This document shows, in pieces, positions 18,828 through 26,784 of a stretch of DNA of 42,801 bases (the stretch's first letter is position 1; each line of letters starts with the position of its first letter). Location of the stretch: positions 1-42,801 of the forward strand of contig SHVT01000005.1 in the NCBI GenBank assembly GCA_009694125.1, given 5' to 3'. The translations under genes and the position numbers were made by a program. The stretch is from Rhodospirillaceae bacterium. GTDB taxonomy: Bacteria > Pseudomonadota > Alphaproteobacteria > CACIAM-22H2. The notes below the pieces were generated by a model that saw only the letters and a program-made list of their open reading frames with translations, searched no databases and was not told where the DNA came from.

Positions 18828-19897
18828 CGCGCGGCGGCCGCCATCGGCTTGTTGTCCTCGCCGGATTGTGGTGGGTGGCCGGCGCCGGGGCCATGGCGCA
18901 GACCGCGGTTACGCCACCCAGTTCACTACAAGAGGGAACACCCGCCGCCGCGGCCGAGCGCGAGGCCTTTCTCGACCTCGCCAGGACCGCCGAACTGGTG
19001 CTTGTCCTGGTGGAGGAGCTGCGGCGCAAGAACGCCGCGCTCACGACGCGCGTGGCCGAACTGACCGACCTCCTCGACATCGAACGTCAAACCACGACGG
19101 AAATGCGCCTGGCCCAGCAGCAACTCTCGGCGCTGCTCGGAGAAGCCGACAGAACCGGGAACGAGACTTCGCGGCGACTGGCATCAATGGAGGAGGAGGC
19201 AAGCCGCCTCGCGCGACGGGTCAAGGAGTTCGAGGATCGCGCGACCGCCGAGCGACGCATCGCCGCCGCGGCGCAAAGTCAGATCGAAATCCTCAACGGC
19301 CAGATCGGGGCATTACGCCGTCAAATCGCCGATATCGACGCGGCGTTGAAGCTTTCAAAATCCAAGGAGACCGAAAGCCAGGTCACGATCGCCGAACTCG
19401 GCCGCCGGCTGAACGCGGCGCTCGCTCAAAAGGTCGAGGAGCTGGCTCGTTACCGCTCGGAATTTTTCGGGCGCCTGCGCGAAAGCCTCGGAGACCGCCA
19501 GGACATGCGCGTGGTCGGCGATCGCTTCGTGTTTCAGTCGGAGGTGCTCTTCGCACCGGGGTCGGCGGAGCTGGGCGAATCGGCCCGACGCCAACTCGAT
19601 GCCCTGGCGCGGGCACTGTCCGACATCGCCGGCAAGATTCCGCGCGACCTCGATTGGATATTGCGTGTCGACGGCCACACCGACACGGTGCCCATTCGCA
19701 GCCGGGAATTTCCCTCGAACTGGGAGCTATCGACCGCGCGCGCGCTCGCGGTGACGAAATATCTGATCGGCCAGGGTGTGCCGCCGGTGCGCGTCGCCGC
19801 CGCCGGATTCGGCGAGTATCACCCGCTCGACCCTCGCGCCGATGAAATCGGCTTCCGCCGCAATCGCCGGATCGAATTCAAGCTGACCGAGAAATAG
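18824..19897 (+). CDS. OmpA-domain, coiled-coil envelope protein (peptidoglycan-binding)
   Basis: A 357-residue exported or membrane-anchored protein. A signal peptide or N-terminal anchor (HRLVVLAGLWWVAGAGAMAQ) is followed by a long alpha-helical coiled-coil segment (about residues 40-215) rich in E, R, L, A and Q. The C-terminal OmpA/MotB-type domain has LFAPGSAELGESARRQLDAL, then VDGHTDTVPI, NWELSTARALAVTKYLI and NRRIEFKL, the peptidoglycan-binding pattern. The layout resembles MotB-like cell-wall anchors, but no MotA/TolQ homologue is adjacent. Start ATG 18824 overlaps the Crp/Fnr stop (ATGA), so the pair is translationally coupled. Its end overlaps the convergent methyltransferase by 20 bases. 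Exact role unknown. Confidence 0.87.
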   Translation: MTRGGRHRLVVLAGLWWVAGAGAMAQTAVTPPSSLQEGTPAAAAEREAFLDLARTAELVLVLVEELRRKNAALTTRVAELTDLLDIERQTTTEMRLAQQQLSALLGEADRTGNETSRRLASMEEEASRLARRVKEFEDRATAERRIAAAAQSQIEILNGQIGALRRQIADIDAALKLSKSKETESQVTIAELGRRLNAALAQKVEELARYRSEFFGRLRESLGDRQDMRVVGDRFVFQSEVLFAPGSAELGESARRQLDALARALSDIAGKIPRDLDWILRVDGHTDTVPIRSREFPSNWELSTARALAVTKYLIGQGVPPVRVAAAGFGEYHPLDPRADEIGFRRNRRIEFKLTEK

Positions 19898-20543
19898 GCG
19901 GCGCGGCGGCCTTGACGGCGCGCAAGGTGATCGACATTTCGTAATCCGGATCGCGGTGTTCGAGTTCGACGCGCGATAATTCATGCACCGCCAATCCCTG
20001 GAGAAAGGCGACGGCCGCCAGCACGTTTCCCTTTGCCTCAACAACGACGTTGGCCTCCCCGAAGGGCTCGCCAAACAGCTTGCGCGCGGCGATCGAGGTC
20101 AGCCGCCAATGGTCGTACCAGCCTTCCTGCGCATCCTTGGCGATTTGGGAAATGCCCGGAAACGTCGCGAGCAGCACGCCGCCGGGCTTGAGGATGCGGT
20201 GCAGATTGCCGATGGCGCCCCTGAAGTCGTAGAGCAGCTGTAGGGTCTGGGTGAAAATGACGCAGTCGAACGCGTCCGCCGGCAATTTCCGCCCGGTTTG
20301 CAGATCGTCGACGATCGTGACTCCGGGCTTGCCCTCGCGCTGGAAAAGAACGTCGCTCCTTCCCACGCGCCGGCCGCCGAAGCGGCGCGTGTATTGATTG
20401 TCGCCCATTTCGAGCACCCGCCCCCGAATATCCGCCGCCCGGAGGGCCAGGAAGTTCTCGATGTAATAACGGTCGATCGGCGTTCCGCGATCGGCGCCGA
20501 ATTGCCGGCTGAAGGGCTGGAGGCGCCACAAATCCTGGGGCAT
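19878..20543 (-). CDS. Class I SAM-dependent methyltransferase, substrate unknown
   Basis: A 221-residue putative methyltransferase. The Rossmann-type core is recognisable: RVLEMGDNQYTRRFGG as a degenerate motif I, DAFDCVIFTQTLQLLYDF as the acidic loop with the catalytic-strand region, then LHRILKPGGVLLATFPGI as motif III. The substitution of the usual GxGxG by EMGDNQ suggests altered SAM contacts but does not rule out activity. Proteins of this type are often tied to glycan or cell-surface modification, but no glycosyltransferase is adjacent. Start ATG 20543 is chosen from the MPQDLWRLQPF segment; the open frame to 20810 has no homology signal. It ends within the convergent OmpA-domain gene (20-base overlap). 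Confidence 0.72.
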   Translation of the reverse strand: MPQDLWRLQPFSRQFGADRGTPIDRYYIENFLALRAADIRGRVLEMGDNQYTRRFGGRRVGRSDVLFQREGKPGVTIVDDLQTGRKLPADAFDCVIFTQTLQLLYDFRGAIGNLHRILKPGGVLLATFPGISQIAKDAQEGWYDHWRLTSIAARKLFGEPFGEANVVVEAKGNVLAAVAFLQGLAVHELSRVELEHRDPDYEMSITLRAVKAAAPPISRSA

Positions 20544-20644
20544 CGGGCGACGAAATCCTTGGCCAATCGATAGAATTGACGTTAGTCGGACGCGGCTTTG
20601 GTGACAATGCTTCAGTTTGGCCAAGAGCGACGCGAAAGTCGGCC

Positions 20645-21280
20645 CTACGGTCTCGACAGCCCGAAGCTCTCCATCGTCCCATCGACGAGGAATTGGACCG
20701 CGAGCGCCGCCAGCACGATGCCGAGCGTACGGCTGACCACATTCGTGCCGGTGACCCCGAGAAGGCTCACCATCCTCGACGCAAAGAGAAGCGCCACGAG
20801 GGTGAGACACAGCGCCACCATCAGCACCATGATGAACCCGGCCTGGCCGATTGGGTCGCCCCGCAATCGGCTCATGAGGAGAACGACGGAGGTCATCGCA
20901 CCGGGCCCCGCGATCAGCGGAATGGCCAGCGGAAAGACGGAAATGTCGGATTTGCTCTCGGCTTCCCGATCCTCCGCGGCGGTCATCGATCGCAATCCGG
21001 TCTGGCGCGCGAAGACCATGTCCGTGGCCAAGAGAAAAAGAAGAACGCCGCCGGCGATCTTGAACGCGGGCAGCGTGATTCCCAAAACACGCAGCAGAAA
21101 CTCGCCCAGAAAAGCGAAGACCAGCAGGACGATTCCGGCGATGAGGATGCCGCGCAGAGCCGTCCGGCGCCGCTCGGCATCGGGAAGACCGCGCGTGAGC
21201 CCGACGAAAATCGCCGAGATGCCCACTGGGTCGATGATGACGAGTAGGGCGATGAGGTTGTAGAAGACGGTGACCGCCAT
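20645..21280 (-). CDS. MarC family integral membrane protein
   Basis: A 211-residue polytopic membrane protein of the MarC/UPF0056 family. About six transmembrane segments are visible: FYNLIALLVIIDPVGISAIF, GILIAGIVLLVFAFLGEFLL, FKIAGGVLLFLLATDMVF, FPLAIPLIAGPGAMTSVVLL, FIMVLMVALCLTLVALLF and TLGIVLAALAVQFLVDGTM. The IDPVG and PLAIPLIAGPGA motifs are family-conserved. MarC was once linked to multiple antibiotic resistance but later work does not support this, so the function is unknown. Start ATG 21280 is used; the frame is open to 21328. It is divergent from, and its start overlaps, the RlmI-like gene. Confidence 0.87.
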   Translation of the reverse strand: MAVTVFYNLIALLVIIDPVGISAIFVGLTRGLPDAERRRTALRGILIAGIVLLVFAFLGEFLLRVLGITLPAFKIAGGVLLFLLATDMVFARQTGLRSMTAAEDREAESKSDISVFPLAIPLIAGPGAMTSVVLLMSRLRGDPIGQAGFIMVLMVALCLTLVALLFASRMVSLLGVTGTNVVSRTLGIVLAALAVQFLVDGTMESFGLSRP

Positions 21281-22553
21281 AGCCGATTCAGGCACGGCAA
21301 TCGAAAGCGAGTCAATCTTGTCCCTCACCGCCGCCGCATCGGAATTGGCGGCTTCGCCCGACGATCCGCGGGCCCGGCCGAAGCTGCGCTTGCTCCCCGG
21401 CCGGCATCGGCGCGCCGCCGCCGGCCATCCTTGGGTCTATTCCAACGAGATCGCGATGGATGCAGCCGCCAAGGCACTGGTACCCGGCACGATCGTGACC
21501 CTAGCCGCCGCCGAGGGCCCGTCCTTCGCGACCGCCGCTTTTAATCCACATCCGCTGATCAGCGCGCGGGTCCTGTCCTTCGATCCAGCCGAAACGATCG
21601 ACGCGGCGTTCCTCGCGCGGCGAATCGAGGCCGCGCTTGACCTGCGCGAACGATTCTATGGGTCTCCGTTTTACCGGCTGGTCCACAGCGAGGCCGATGG
21701 CTTGCCCGGGCTGATCGTCGATCGGTTCGGCGATCACCTCGTCATCCAGGTCAACAGCGCCGCCATGGAGATGCTCTGGCCGATTCTGTGGGAGGATTTG
21801 GAACGGCTCCTCAGACCGCGCGTGGCGATCCTGCGCAACGATTCGGCGGCGCGCGCCCAAGAAGGGCTGAAGGAGGAGACGCGTGTCATCAAAGGAGACG
21901 TCACCGGCCCGGTGGAAGTGCTGGAGAACGAAACGCGATTTCTCGCCGACCTCCTCACCGGGCAAAAGACGGGATGGTTCTTCGACCAACGGGAGAATCG
22001 GCGCGCCGTCGCCTCCTTGGCCCAGGGGCGCCGAGTCCTCGATCTTTACAGCTATGGCGGCGGCTTTGCCCTGGCGGCGGCGCGTGCCGGCGCTCGCGAC
22101 ATCGTCGCCGTCGATCGTTCGGCCCCGGCTTTGGCGCTGGCCGAAGCGGCCGCACGCCTCAATGGCGTGGCCGCGGCTTGCCGCTTTGTCCGCGCCGAGG
22201 TTTTCGCGGAAATGGCCCGGCTTGACGAAGCGGGCGAGCGATTCGATGTCGTCGTCGCCGATCCCCCGGCCTTCGTCAAATCGAAGAAGGACCTCGGCGC
22301 CGGCGTTAAGGGCTACCGCAAGATGACGCGCCTCGCCGCGAAGCTGGTGGCGCCGCGTGGCCTGTTATTTGTCGCCTCTTGTTCGCACAATGTCGAGTTG
22401 GCGATGTTCGCGGACCAAATTCGCCGAGGAATTTCCGACGCGGAACGACACGGTCGCATTCTGTCCACGACCGGGGCGGGGCCGGATCACCCGGTTCATC
22501 CCTTCCTGCCGGAATCCGCCTATCTGAAAGCGCAACTTCTTCAATTGGACTGA
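21270..22553 (+). CDS. RlmI-like rRNA large-subunit (cytosine-C5) methyltransferase
   Basis: A class I SAM methyltransferase of the RlmI/YccW type. The N-terminal PUA domain reads KLRLLPGRHRRAAAGHPWVY with SNEIAMDAAAK next. The central region has RFYGSPFYRLVHSEADGLPG and LIVDRFGDHLVIQ. The catalytic domain has TGWFFDQRENRR, VLDLYSYGGGFALAAARAGA (SAM motif I), VVADPPAFVKSKKDL (DPPAF motif) and FVASCSHNV with the catalytic Cys region. The start is uncertain: GTG at 21270 (427 residues) overlaps the divergent marC start by 11 bases, and TTG at 21318 would give 411 residues and leave an intergenic gap. E. coli RlmI makes m5C1962 in 23S rRNA; the exact site here is inferred. Confidence 0.88.
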   Translation: MTAIADSGTAIESESILSLTAAASELAASPDDPRARPKLRLLPGRHRRAAAGHPWVYSNEIAMDAAAKALVPGTIVTLAAAEGPSFATAAFNPHPLISARVLSFDPAETIDAAFLARRIEAALDLRERFYGSPFYRLVHSEADGLPGLIVDRFGDHLVIQVNSAAMEMLWPILWEDLERLLRPRVAILRNDSAARAQEGLKEETRVIKGDVTGPVEVLENETRFLADLLTGQKTGWFFDQRENRRAVASLAQGRRVLDLYSYGGGFALAAARAGARDIVAVDRSAPALALAEAAARLNGVAAACRFVRAEVFAEMARLDEAGERFDVVVADPPAFVKSKKDLGAGVKGYRKMTRLAAKLVAPRGLLFVASCSHNVELAMFADQIRRGISDAERHGRILSTTGAGPDHPVHPFLPESAYLKAQLLQLD

Positions 22554-22569
22554 ATCGGGCTATTGGCGA

Positions 22570-22613
22570 GCTGGACTTTCACCGCCCGATCCCGCCAGCA
22601 GAGTCCATCCAGC
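22570..22613. repeat. Weak inverted repeat between convergent genes
   Basis: GCTGGACT and AGTCCATCCAGC can pair with a two-base bulge around a 24-base loop, in the 62-base gap between the RlmI-like gene and the convergent 59-residue membrane peptide gene. There is no T-run. It may act as a weak bidirectional terminator or be chance. Confidence 0.25.
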
Positions 22614-22615
22614 GC

Positions 22616-22795
22616 CTAGTGTTTGCCGTCATAGGCGCTTTGGATCAGGGCAAACACGGTGCCGACACCAACGGCGAACACAACCAGACCGGCGCCATAT
22701 ATGAAATCATTGGTACCCTTCGCCGCCATGAACAACCCGGCCACGCTGAGAGCACCCCCATAAATTCCGGCCAACCACTTTCCGTATGGAAGCAT
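22616..22795 (-). CDS. Small two-helix membrane protein, function unknown
   Basis: A 59-residue protein (60 if the adjacent ATG at 22798 is used) with two likely membrane segments: WLAGIYGGALSVAGLFMAAKG and FIYGAGLVVFAVGVGTVFALI. A strong Shine-Dalgarno, GAAAGGGGG, sits just upstream. It lies 21-24 bases downstream of the sensor kinase on the same strand, so the two could be co-transcribed. Glycine and aromatic residues alternate within the helices (WLAGIYGG, FIYGAGLVVF), as in small membrane subunits or regulators. I do not recognise the family. A real gene is supported by the RBS, the start pair and the clean hydropathy, not by homology. Confidence 0.65.
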   Translation of the reverse strand: MLPYGKWLAGIYGGALSVAGLFMAAKGTNDFIYGAGLVVFAVGVGTVFALIQSAYDGKH

Positions 22796-22819
22796 CATCG
22801 TCCCCCTTTCAAATGCCGC

Positions 22820-24220
22820 CTATGCAGCCTCGTCCACGGGCAAGGCCAGATGAAACACAGTACCCGCCGACGAGGACTCCGCCAGTTCAATATCCCCACC
22901 GTGCGCCCGCATCAAGTCGCGCGCGATGGCAAGGCCGAGACCGGTGCCGCCCGGACGGGCCGACCCGGCGAAGGGCTGAAACAGCTTGTTGCGCGCTTTC
23001 GCCGGCACGCCCGGCCCGTCATCGCGCACTTCGACCACCAATCTTCCGGGAATCAGACGGGTTCGCACCTGGACGTTGTTCGCCCCCGCCTCGGCGGCGT
23101 TACGGCCGAGATTGACCAGAACGCGGAACAGCTGCTCGGCGTCGGCTTCGACTTCGACATCGCGATGGACGATGTTCTGCCATTGGGCGCGATTGGCGGT
23201 GAGCAACGCAACGACCTGACCGACATCGTCGATCAACGGCCGAAGAGTGAACCGGCGCATCTTGGGTTGGGGCGGCTGATCGCGCGCGAAATCCAGCGTC
23301 TGGCCGCACAGGGCGACGGCGCGATCGACGGCGCCGAGAAGGTTGGGGGCAAGCTTTTTGACATTGGGGTCGGTGCTGTCGGCGAGCCGGTCGGACAGCA
23401 ATCGGACGGTGGACAGGATGTTGCTGAGATCGTGGTTGATCTTGGTCACGGCCGAACCGAGCGCGGCGAGACGGGCCTGTTGGGCCAGTGCCAACCGCAA
23501 TGCCTCTTGCATGTTGGCAAGCTCGCGCTGCGCGACGCCGATCTCGTCGGTTCGGCGTCCTGGGCGAAGGACGCGGCGCGCATCCTCTGGAGCCTCGCGG
23601 AAGGCGGCGATGCTGTCGATCAGACGGCGCATCGGTCGAACCGTCAACCATTGCAGGCTGAGGAAAACCAGGGTGGCGGTGATCAGCGAAATGACGATCG
23701 ACAGGGCCAAGATACGCTCGGAATAGTCCAGCATCGCCACGCGCATCGGCTCTTCGTCGATGTGGGTCTCGACGACGACGCCGAAATCGAGCGTCGAGTC
23801 GCCCAAGACACGCAGCACTCGGTTCGAGCGTTGAAACAACGTCGCCATCGCGTCGGCGACCAGTTGCGTGGCCGTGGCTTGGCGCAGGTCCACGGTCAGA
23901 TCGGGCGCCGGCGGAGGTTCGGTGACAAGCATGACGCGCAGCCGGCCGGGCCGGTGCAGGATCACCGCATGGGTCTCGGCATGGCGCAAGAGCGCGATGT
24001 TCAACTCCTCGCCAACCATGAAATCCGGCGTCGCCTCCAGCGCCAGCGTCGCAAGCTGGGCCGCGGCGATCCGTTCGGCGAGATATGTCTTTCGGAAATT
24101 CGCGATCGACGGGACATAGATCAGCACCTCGCTGAGCATGACAAAGGCGACGGTCATGACCAGAAGGCGCGCCGACAGCCCAAAGACCACGGGCGGCAGT
24201 TTGCGGGTCGGTCCTAACAC
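22820..24220 (-). CDS. Orphan sensor histidine kinase (HAMP domain)
   Basis: A 466-residue membrane sensor kinase. TM1 is about residues 18-38 and TM2 about 169-189, enclosing a ~130-residue periplasmic sensor region. A HAMP linker (WLTVRPMRRLIDSIAAF) follows. The H-box is AVTKINHDLSNILSTVRLL with phospho-acceptor His263. The ATP-binding domain has NLGRNAAEAGA (N-box), VRDDGPGVP (G1) and GGTGLGLAIARDLM (G2). The KINHDLSNIL form of the H-box marks a kinase subgroup distinct from the common HELRTPL type. No response regulator is adjacent, so the output partner is unknown. A 59-residue membrane peptide follows on the same strand. Confidence 0.9.
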   Translation of the reverse strand: MLGPTRKLPPVVFGLSARLLVMTVAFVMLSEVLIYVPSIANFRKTYLAERIAAAQLATLALEATPDFMVGEELNIALLRHAETHAVILHRPGRLRVMLVTEPPPAPDLTVDLRQATATQLVADAMATLFQRSNRVLRVLGDSTLDFGVVVETHIDEEPMRVAMLDYSERILALSIVISLITATLVFLSLQWLTVRPMRRLIDSIAAFREAPEDARRVLRPGRRTDEIGVAQRELANMQEALRLALAQQARLAALGSAVTKINHDLSNILSTVRLLSDRLADSTDPNVKKLAPNLLGAVDRAVALCGQTLDFARDQPPQPKMRRFTLRPLIDDVGQVVALLTANRAQWQNIVHRDVEVEADAEQLFRVLVNLGRNAAEAGANNVQVRTRLIPGRLVVEVRDDGPGVPAKARNKLFQPFAGSARPGGTGLGLAIARDLMRAHGGDIELAESSSAGTVFHLALPVDEAA

Positions 24221-24287
24221 GGCATCACCATACCACGCCGATCAGGCGGCCGGGATCGCCTGGCCGCGAAAGGCAGGGGGATCGCGA

Positions 24288-25712
24288 TCATCCGAATCGA
24301 GCCAGAAAACGGACGAGCCGCCGGGTTCGCGGCCCGAAAAGGCTGGGCGCGAAAAAACTCCCCGCGGCGCGCTTGGAAACCTCCCCCAAGGTGGGATAGG
24401 GCACGATCATGCCTGCGACCGCGCCGATCGAGAGGCCCTTTGAAAGGGCCAATACCCAGAGGTTGATGAGTTCACCGGCTTCACGGCCGACGATGGCGGC
24501 GCCCAGGATGCGGCCGCGCGTCGTCGTCACGACCTTGATCATGCCCTCGATGTTGCGCTGGGTGCGGGCGCGGTCGTTTTCGGCGAACGACCAGCGCAGG
24601 ACACGAATGTTCCCGTGGGCCGCACGCGCCTCGTCCTCGGTTTGTCCGACCTGCGCCAGTTCCGGATCGGCATAGGTCACGCGCGGCACCGCGCGATCGT
24701 CGATCCGCGCCGGCAGGCGGAACAGGATGTTGCGCAGCACGATGCCGGCGTGATAGCCGGCGACATGGGTGAATTGGAAGGATCCCGCGACGTCGCCGAT
24801 GGCATAGATGCGGCGATTGGTGGTTCGCAGCCGGCAGTCGACGGTGACGCCGGTCGCGGTATGGGCCACGCCCGCTTCAACCAAACCCAGGCCCGAAATA
24901 TTTGGGCGGCGGCCCACGGCCACCAGAAGGTGGGAGCCGGCAAGCTCATCGGCGACACCCGTCGCGCTCGCCAACCTCAGCCTAACCCCATCGGCGCTGG
25001 GATCGACCCGAACCACGCGCACGCTCTCGCGGATCTCGACCCCTTCGGCGCGCAGCGACCGCCGCACGAATTCGACCAGCTCGGGATCGTCTTTGCCCAG
25101 GATGGACGCCATCTCGACAATGGTGACGCGGGCGCCAAGCCGGCGGTGGGCCTGAGCCAGTTCGATGCCGATGGGACCGCCGCCCAGGACAAGCAAATGC
25201 GGCGGCCGCGTCTTCAAATCAAAGATCGATTCATTGGTGAGGTAGGACACATCCTCAAGACCGGGAATCGGCGGAATGAAGGGCGACGATCCGGTGGCGA
25301 TGACAAATCGCCGGGCCCGGACGATGTCGTTGCCGGCGATCAGTTCCCGCGGGTTCGCAAAACACGCCGTGGCGGCGATGACCCTGACGCCGAGGCCTTC
25401 AAAGCGCTCGGGCGAATCATGGGGCGCGATATCCGCGATGACCCCGTGAACAAAATCGTGGACGCGGCCGAAATCGATCTTCGGCTCGCCGGCATCAACG
25501 CCGAAAAGCGGCGCCCCGCGCACCGCGGCGGCCGCGGCCGCCGCCGCGAGCAGCGATTTTGAGGGCACGCAGCCGGTATTCAGGCAATCGCCGCCCATTC
25601 GGCCACGCTCGATGAGGGCGACCGACGCACCCATTTGAGCGGCGCCGGCGGCCACGGACAGGCCCCCCGACCCACCGCCGATGACACCGATGTCGACCTC
25701 GATGACCGCCAT
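24288..25712 (-). CDS. FAD-dependent pyridine nucleotide-disulfide oxidoreductase (not DLD or MerA)
   Basis: A 474-residue class-I flavoprotein disulfide reductase. The FAD Rossmann fold is GVIGGGSGGLSVAAGAA, and the redox-active disulfide is GGDCLNTGCVPSK (Cys43, Cys48). The NAD(P)-binding fold is LVLGGGPIGIELAQA, and the second FAD motif is RIYAIGDVAG. At the dimer-interface active site the usual HPTLxE becomes YPTLGE: Tyr439 replaces the catalytic His of lipoamide dehydrogenase, while Glu444 is kept. The C-terminus (RRLVRFLARFG) lacks the Cys pair of mercuric reductase. It lies 11 bases downstream of a TVP38/TMEM64 gene. Fusions of these two domains are annotated in other bacteria, so they probably work together, but the substrate is unknown. 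Confidence 0.88.
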   Translation of the reverse strand: MAVIEVDIGVIGGGSGGLSVAAGAAQMGASVALIERGRMGGDCLNTGCVPSKSLLAAAAAAAAVRGAPLFGVDAGEPKIDFGRVHDFVHGVIADIAPHDSPERFEGLGVRVIAATACFANPRELIAGNDIVRARRFVIATGSSPFIPPIPGLEDVSYLTNESIFDLKTRPPHLLVLGGGPIGIELAQAHRRLGARVTIVEMASILGKDDPELVEFVRRSLRAEGVEIRESVRVVRVDPSADGVRLRLASATGVADELAGSHLLVAVGRRPNISGLGLVEAGVAHTATGVTVDCRLRTTNRRIYAIGDVAGSFQFTHVAGYHAGIVLRNILFRLPARIDDRAVPRVTYADPELAQVGQTEDEARAAHGNIRVLRWSFAENDRARTQRNIEGMIKVVTTTRGRILGAAIVGREAGELINLWVLALSKGLSIGAVAGMIVPYPTLGEVSKRAAGSFFAPSLFGPRTRRLVRFLARFG

Positions 25713-25723
25713 GGCGAGCCTGT

Positions 25724-26440
25724 TTAGCGGCCGGCGGTCAAATGCCGAAAGACGACCGGCGAGAGGGCCAGCGCTGCCAGGCCGATCAGCGGGAACAAAA
25801 TCTCGGCCCTGAAAATCGCATGAAGATCCGGCGTGGCGCCTTCGTCGAAGATCATGCCAAGACCGTTGCCGACGCCGGCATAGATAACGGCAGCGGGAAT
25901 GATGCCGATAACCGTCGCCAAGGCGTAGGTAGCGAGGCGTACGTTCAGGAAGGCCGCGGCAAGATTGACGAGCCAGAAAGGAAAAACCGGTATCAAACGC
26001 AGCACGAGGAGGTAGTTGAAGGCGTTTTTCTTGAAACCAGCTTCCACGCGCTTAAGCGTTGGACCGGCGCGGGCGCGTAAGGGTTCTCCCAGCGCAGTCC
26101 GCGCGGCCAGAAAAACCAGGGTCGCGCCCAGCGTCGCGCCGATAATGGCGAAAACGGCGCCCCAAAACGGGCCGAACAGGAACCCCGATGAAACCGTGAG
26201 CAGCGCGGCGCCCGGAATGGAAATTGCCGCCGCGAAAGCGTAAACGAGGGCGAAGGCCGCGCCGGCCCATAGACCGTCGGTTTCCACCCAGCCCCGCAGC
26301 ATCTCTCGATTGTCGCGCAGCGCCGAGAAGGTCAAATAACGATCGAGCCCAAACCACCAAAAGCCGATCAGACCAAGGATCAGCACGGCCAGCGGAACTA
26401 TACGCAGCAGTGTCTTCCGTCGCTTGATCGTTGGCTCCAC
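25724..26440 (-). CDS. TVP38/TMEM64 family (SNARE-associated, DedA-like) membrane protein
   Basis: A polytopic inner-membrane protein of about 238 residues. Hydrophobic segments include LLRIVPLAVLILGLIGFWWF, GLWAGAAFALVYAFAAAISI and a C-terminal pair. The core has the family motif GFLFGPFWGAVFAIIGATLG, with the re-entrant-helix/GxxxG pattern and RLIPVFPFWLVNLAAAF. DedA/TVP38 proteins are linked to lipid flipping and membrane homeostasis. The frame is open to 26578. GTG 26440 is chosen for its GGAG seven bases upstream and because the residues before it are low-complexity; ATG 26557 (277 residues) is the alternative. It is followed after 11 bases by the FAD oxidoreductase and is divergent from rpmH. 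Confidence 0.82.
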   Translation of the reverse strand: MEPTIKRRKTLLRIVPLAVLILGLIGFWWFGLDRYLTFSALRDNREMLRGWVETDGLWAGAAFALVYAFAAAISIPGAALLTVSSGFLFGPFWGAVFAIIGATLGATLVFLAARTALGEPLRARAGPTLKRVEAGFKKNAFNYLLVLRLIPVFPFWLVNLAAAFLNVRLATYALATVIGIIPAAVIYAGVGNGLGMIFDEGATPDLHAIFRAEILFPLIGLAALALSPVVFRHLTAGR

Positions 26441-26564
26441 ATCGTCACTCCGGCTCGGCAGCGCCAGGGGGCCACCGCGATGAGGCACCCTGTTTAGCAC
26501 AGAAGGCGCCCGCGCGAGGGGCACAGGACGCAGCCGGCGCCCGAGAATATCAATCATCCGCGCA

Positions 26565-26593
26565 TTGACTTCGCCCAACCGCGCCCGTATACA
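26565..26593 (+). promoter_or_regulatory. Sigma70-type promoter for the rpmH-rnpA-yidD-yidC operon
   Basis: TTGACT (26565-26570) and TATACA (26588-26593) are separated by exactly 17 bases and lie 54 bases upstream of rpmH. This is the best promoter match in the window and fits the expected strong expression of ribosomal protein L34. Confidence 0.75.
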
Positions 26594-26647
26594 CCGGCGT
26601 CTATTGGAATTACCGCCGGCCGGCCGGCAGGTTCACGGAGAGTCGTC

Positions 26648-26782
26648 GTGAAGCGGACGTATCAGCCCAGCAAGCTCATTCGCAAGCGTCGGCACGGTTT
26701 CCGGACACGCATGGAAACGGTCGGCGGGCGCCGCGTCATTTCCAGTCGCCGATCCAAGGGGCGTAAGCGTCTTTCTGCGTGA
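26648..26782 (+). CDS. rpmH: 50S ribosomal protein L34
   Basis: A 44-residue protein, translated by hand: it starts [18 protein letters not shown] and continues [13 protein letters not shown], ending GRKRLSA. This is the unmistakable L34 sequence, a basic peptide that binds 23S rRNA and is needed for late 50S assembly. The start codon is GTG at 26648, with GGAGA 7-11 bases upstream. The stop overlaps a possible GTG start of rnpA (GTGA at 26779-26782). The conserved order rpmH-rnpA-yidD-yidC marks the classic region near the bacterial origin, although no dnaA or oriC-like sequence is seen here. Confidence 0.97.
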   Translation: MKRTYQPSKLIRKRRHGFRTRMETVGGRRVISSRRSKGRKRLSA

Positions 26783-26784
26783 CT

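Noticed and set aside
20544-20810. N-terminal extension of the methyltransferase
   Set aside because: The sequence is Arg/Gly/Ser-rich with no fold features and reaches into marC.
24288-25712. Calling the flavoprotein lipoamide dehydrogenase or mercuric reductase
   Set aside because: The catalytic His is Tyr and the MerA C-terminal Cys pair is missing; no pyruvate dehydrogenase or mer genes are near.
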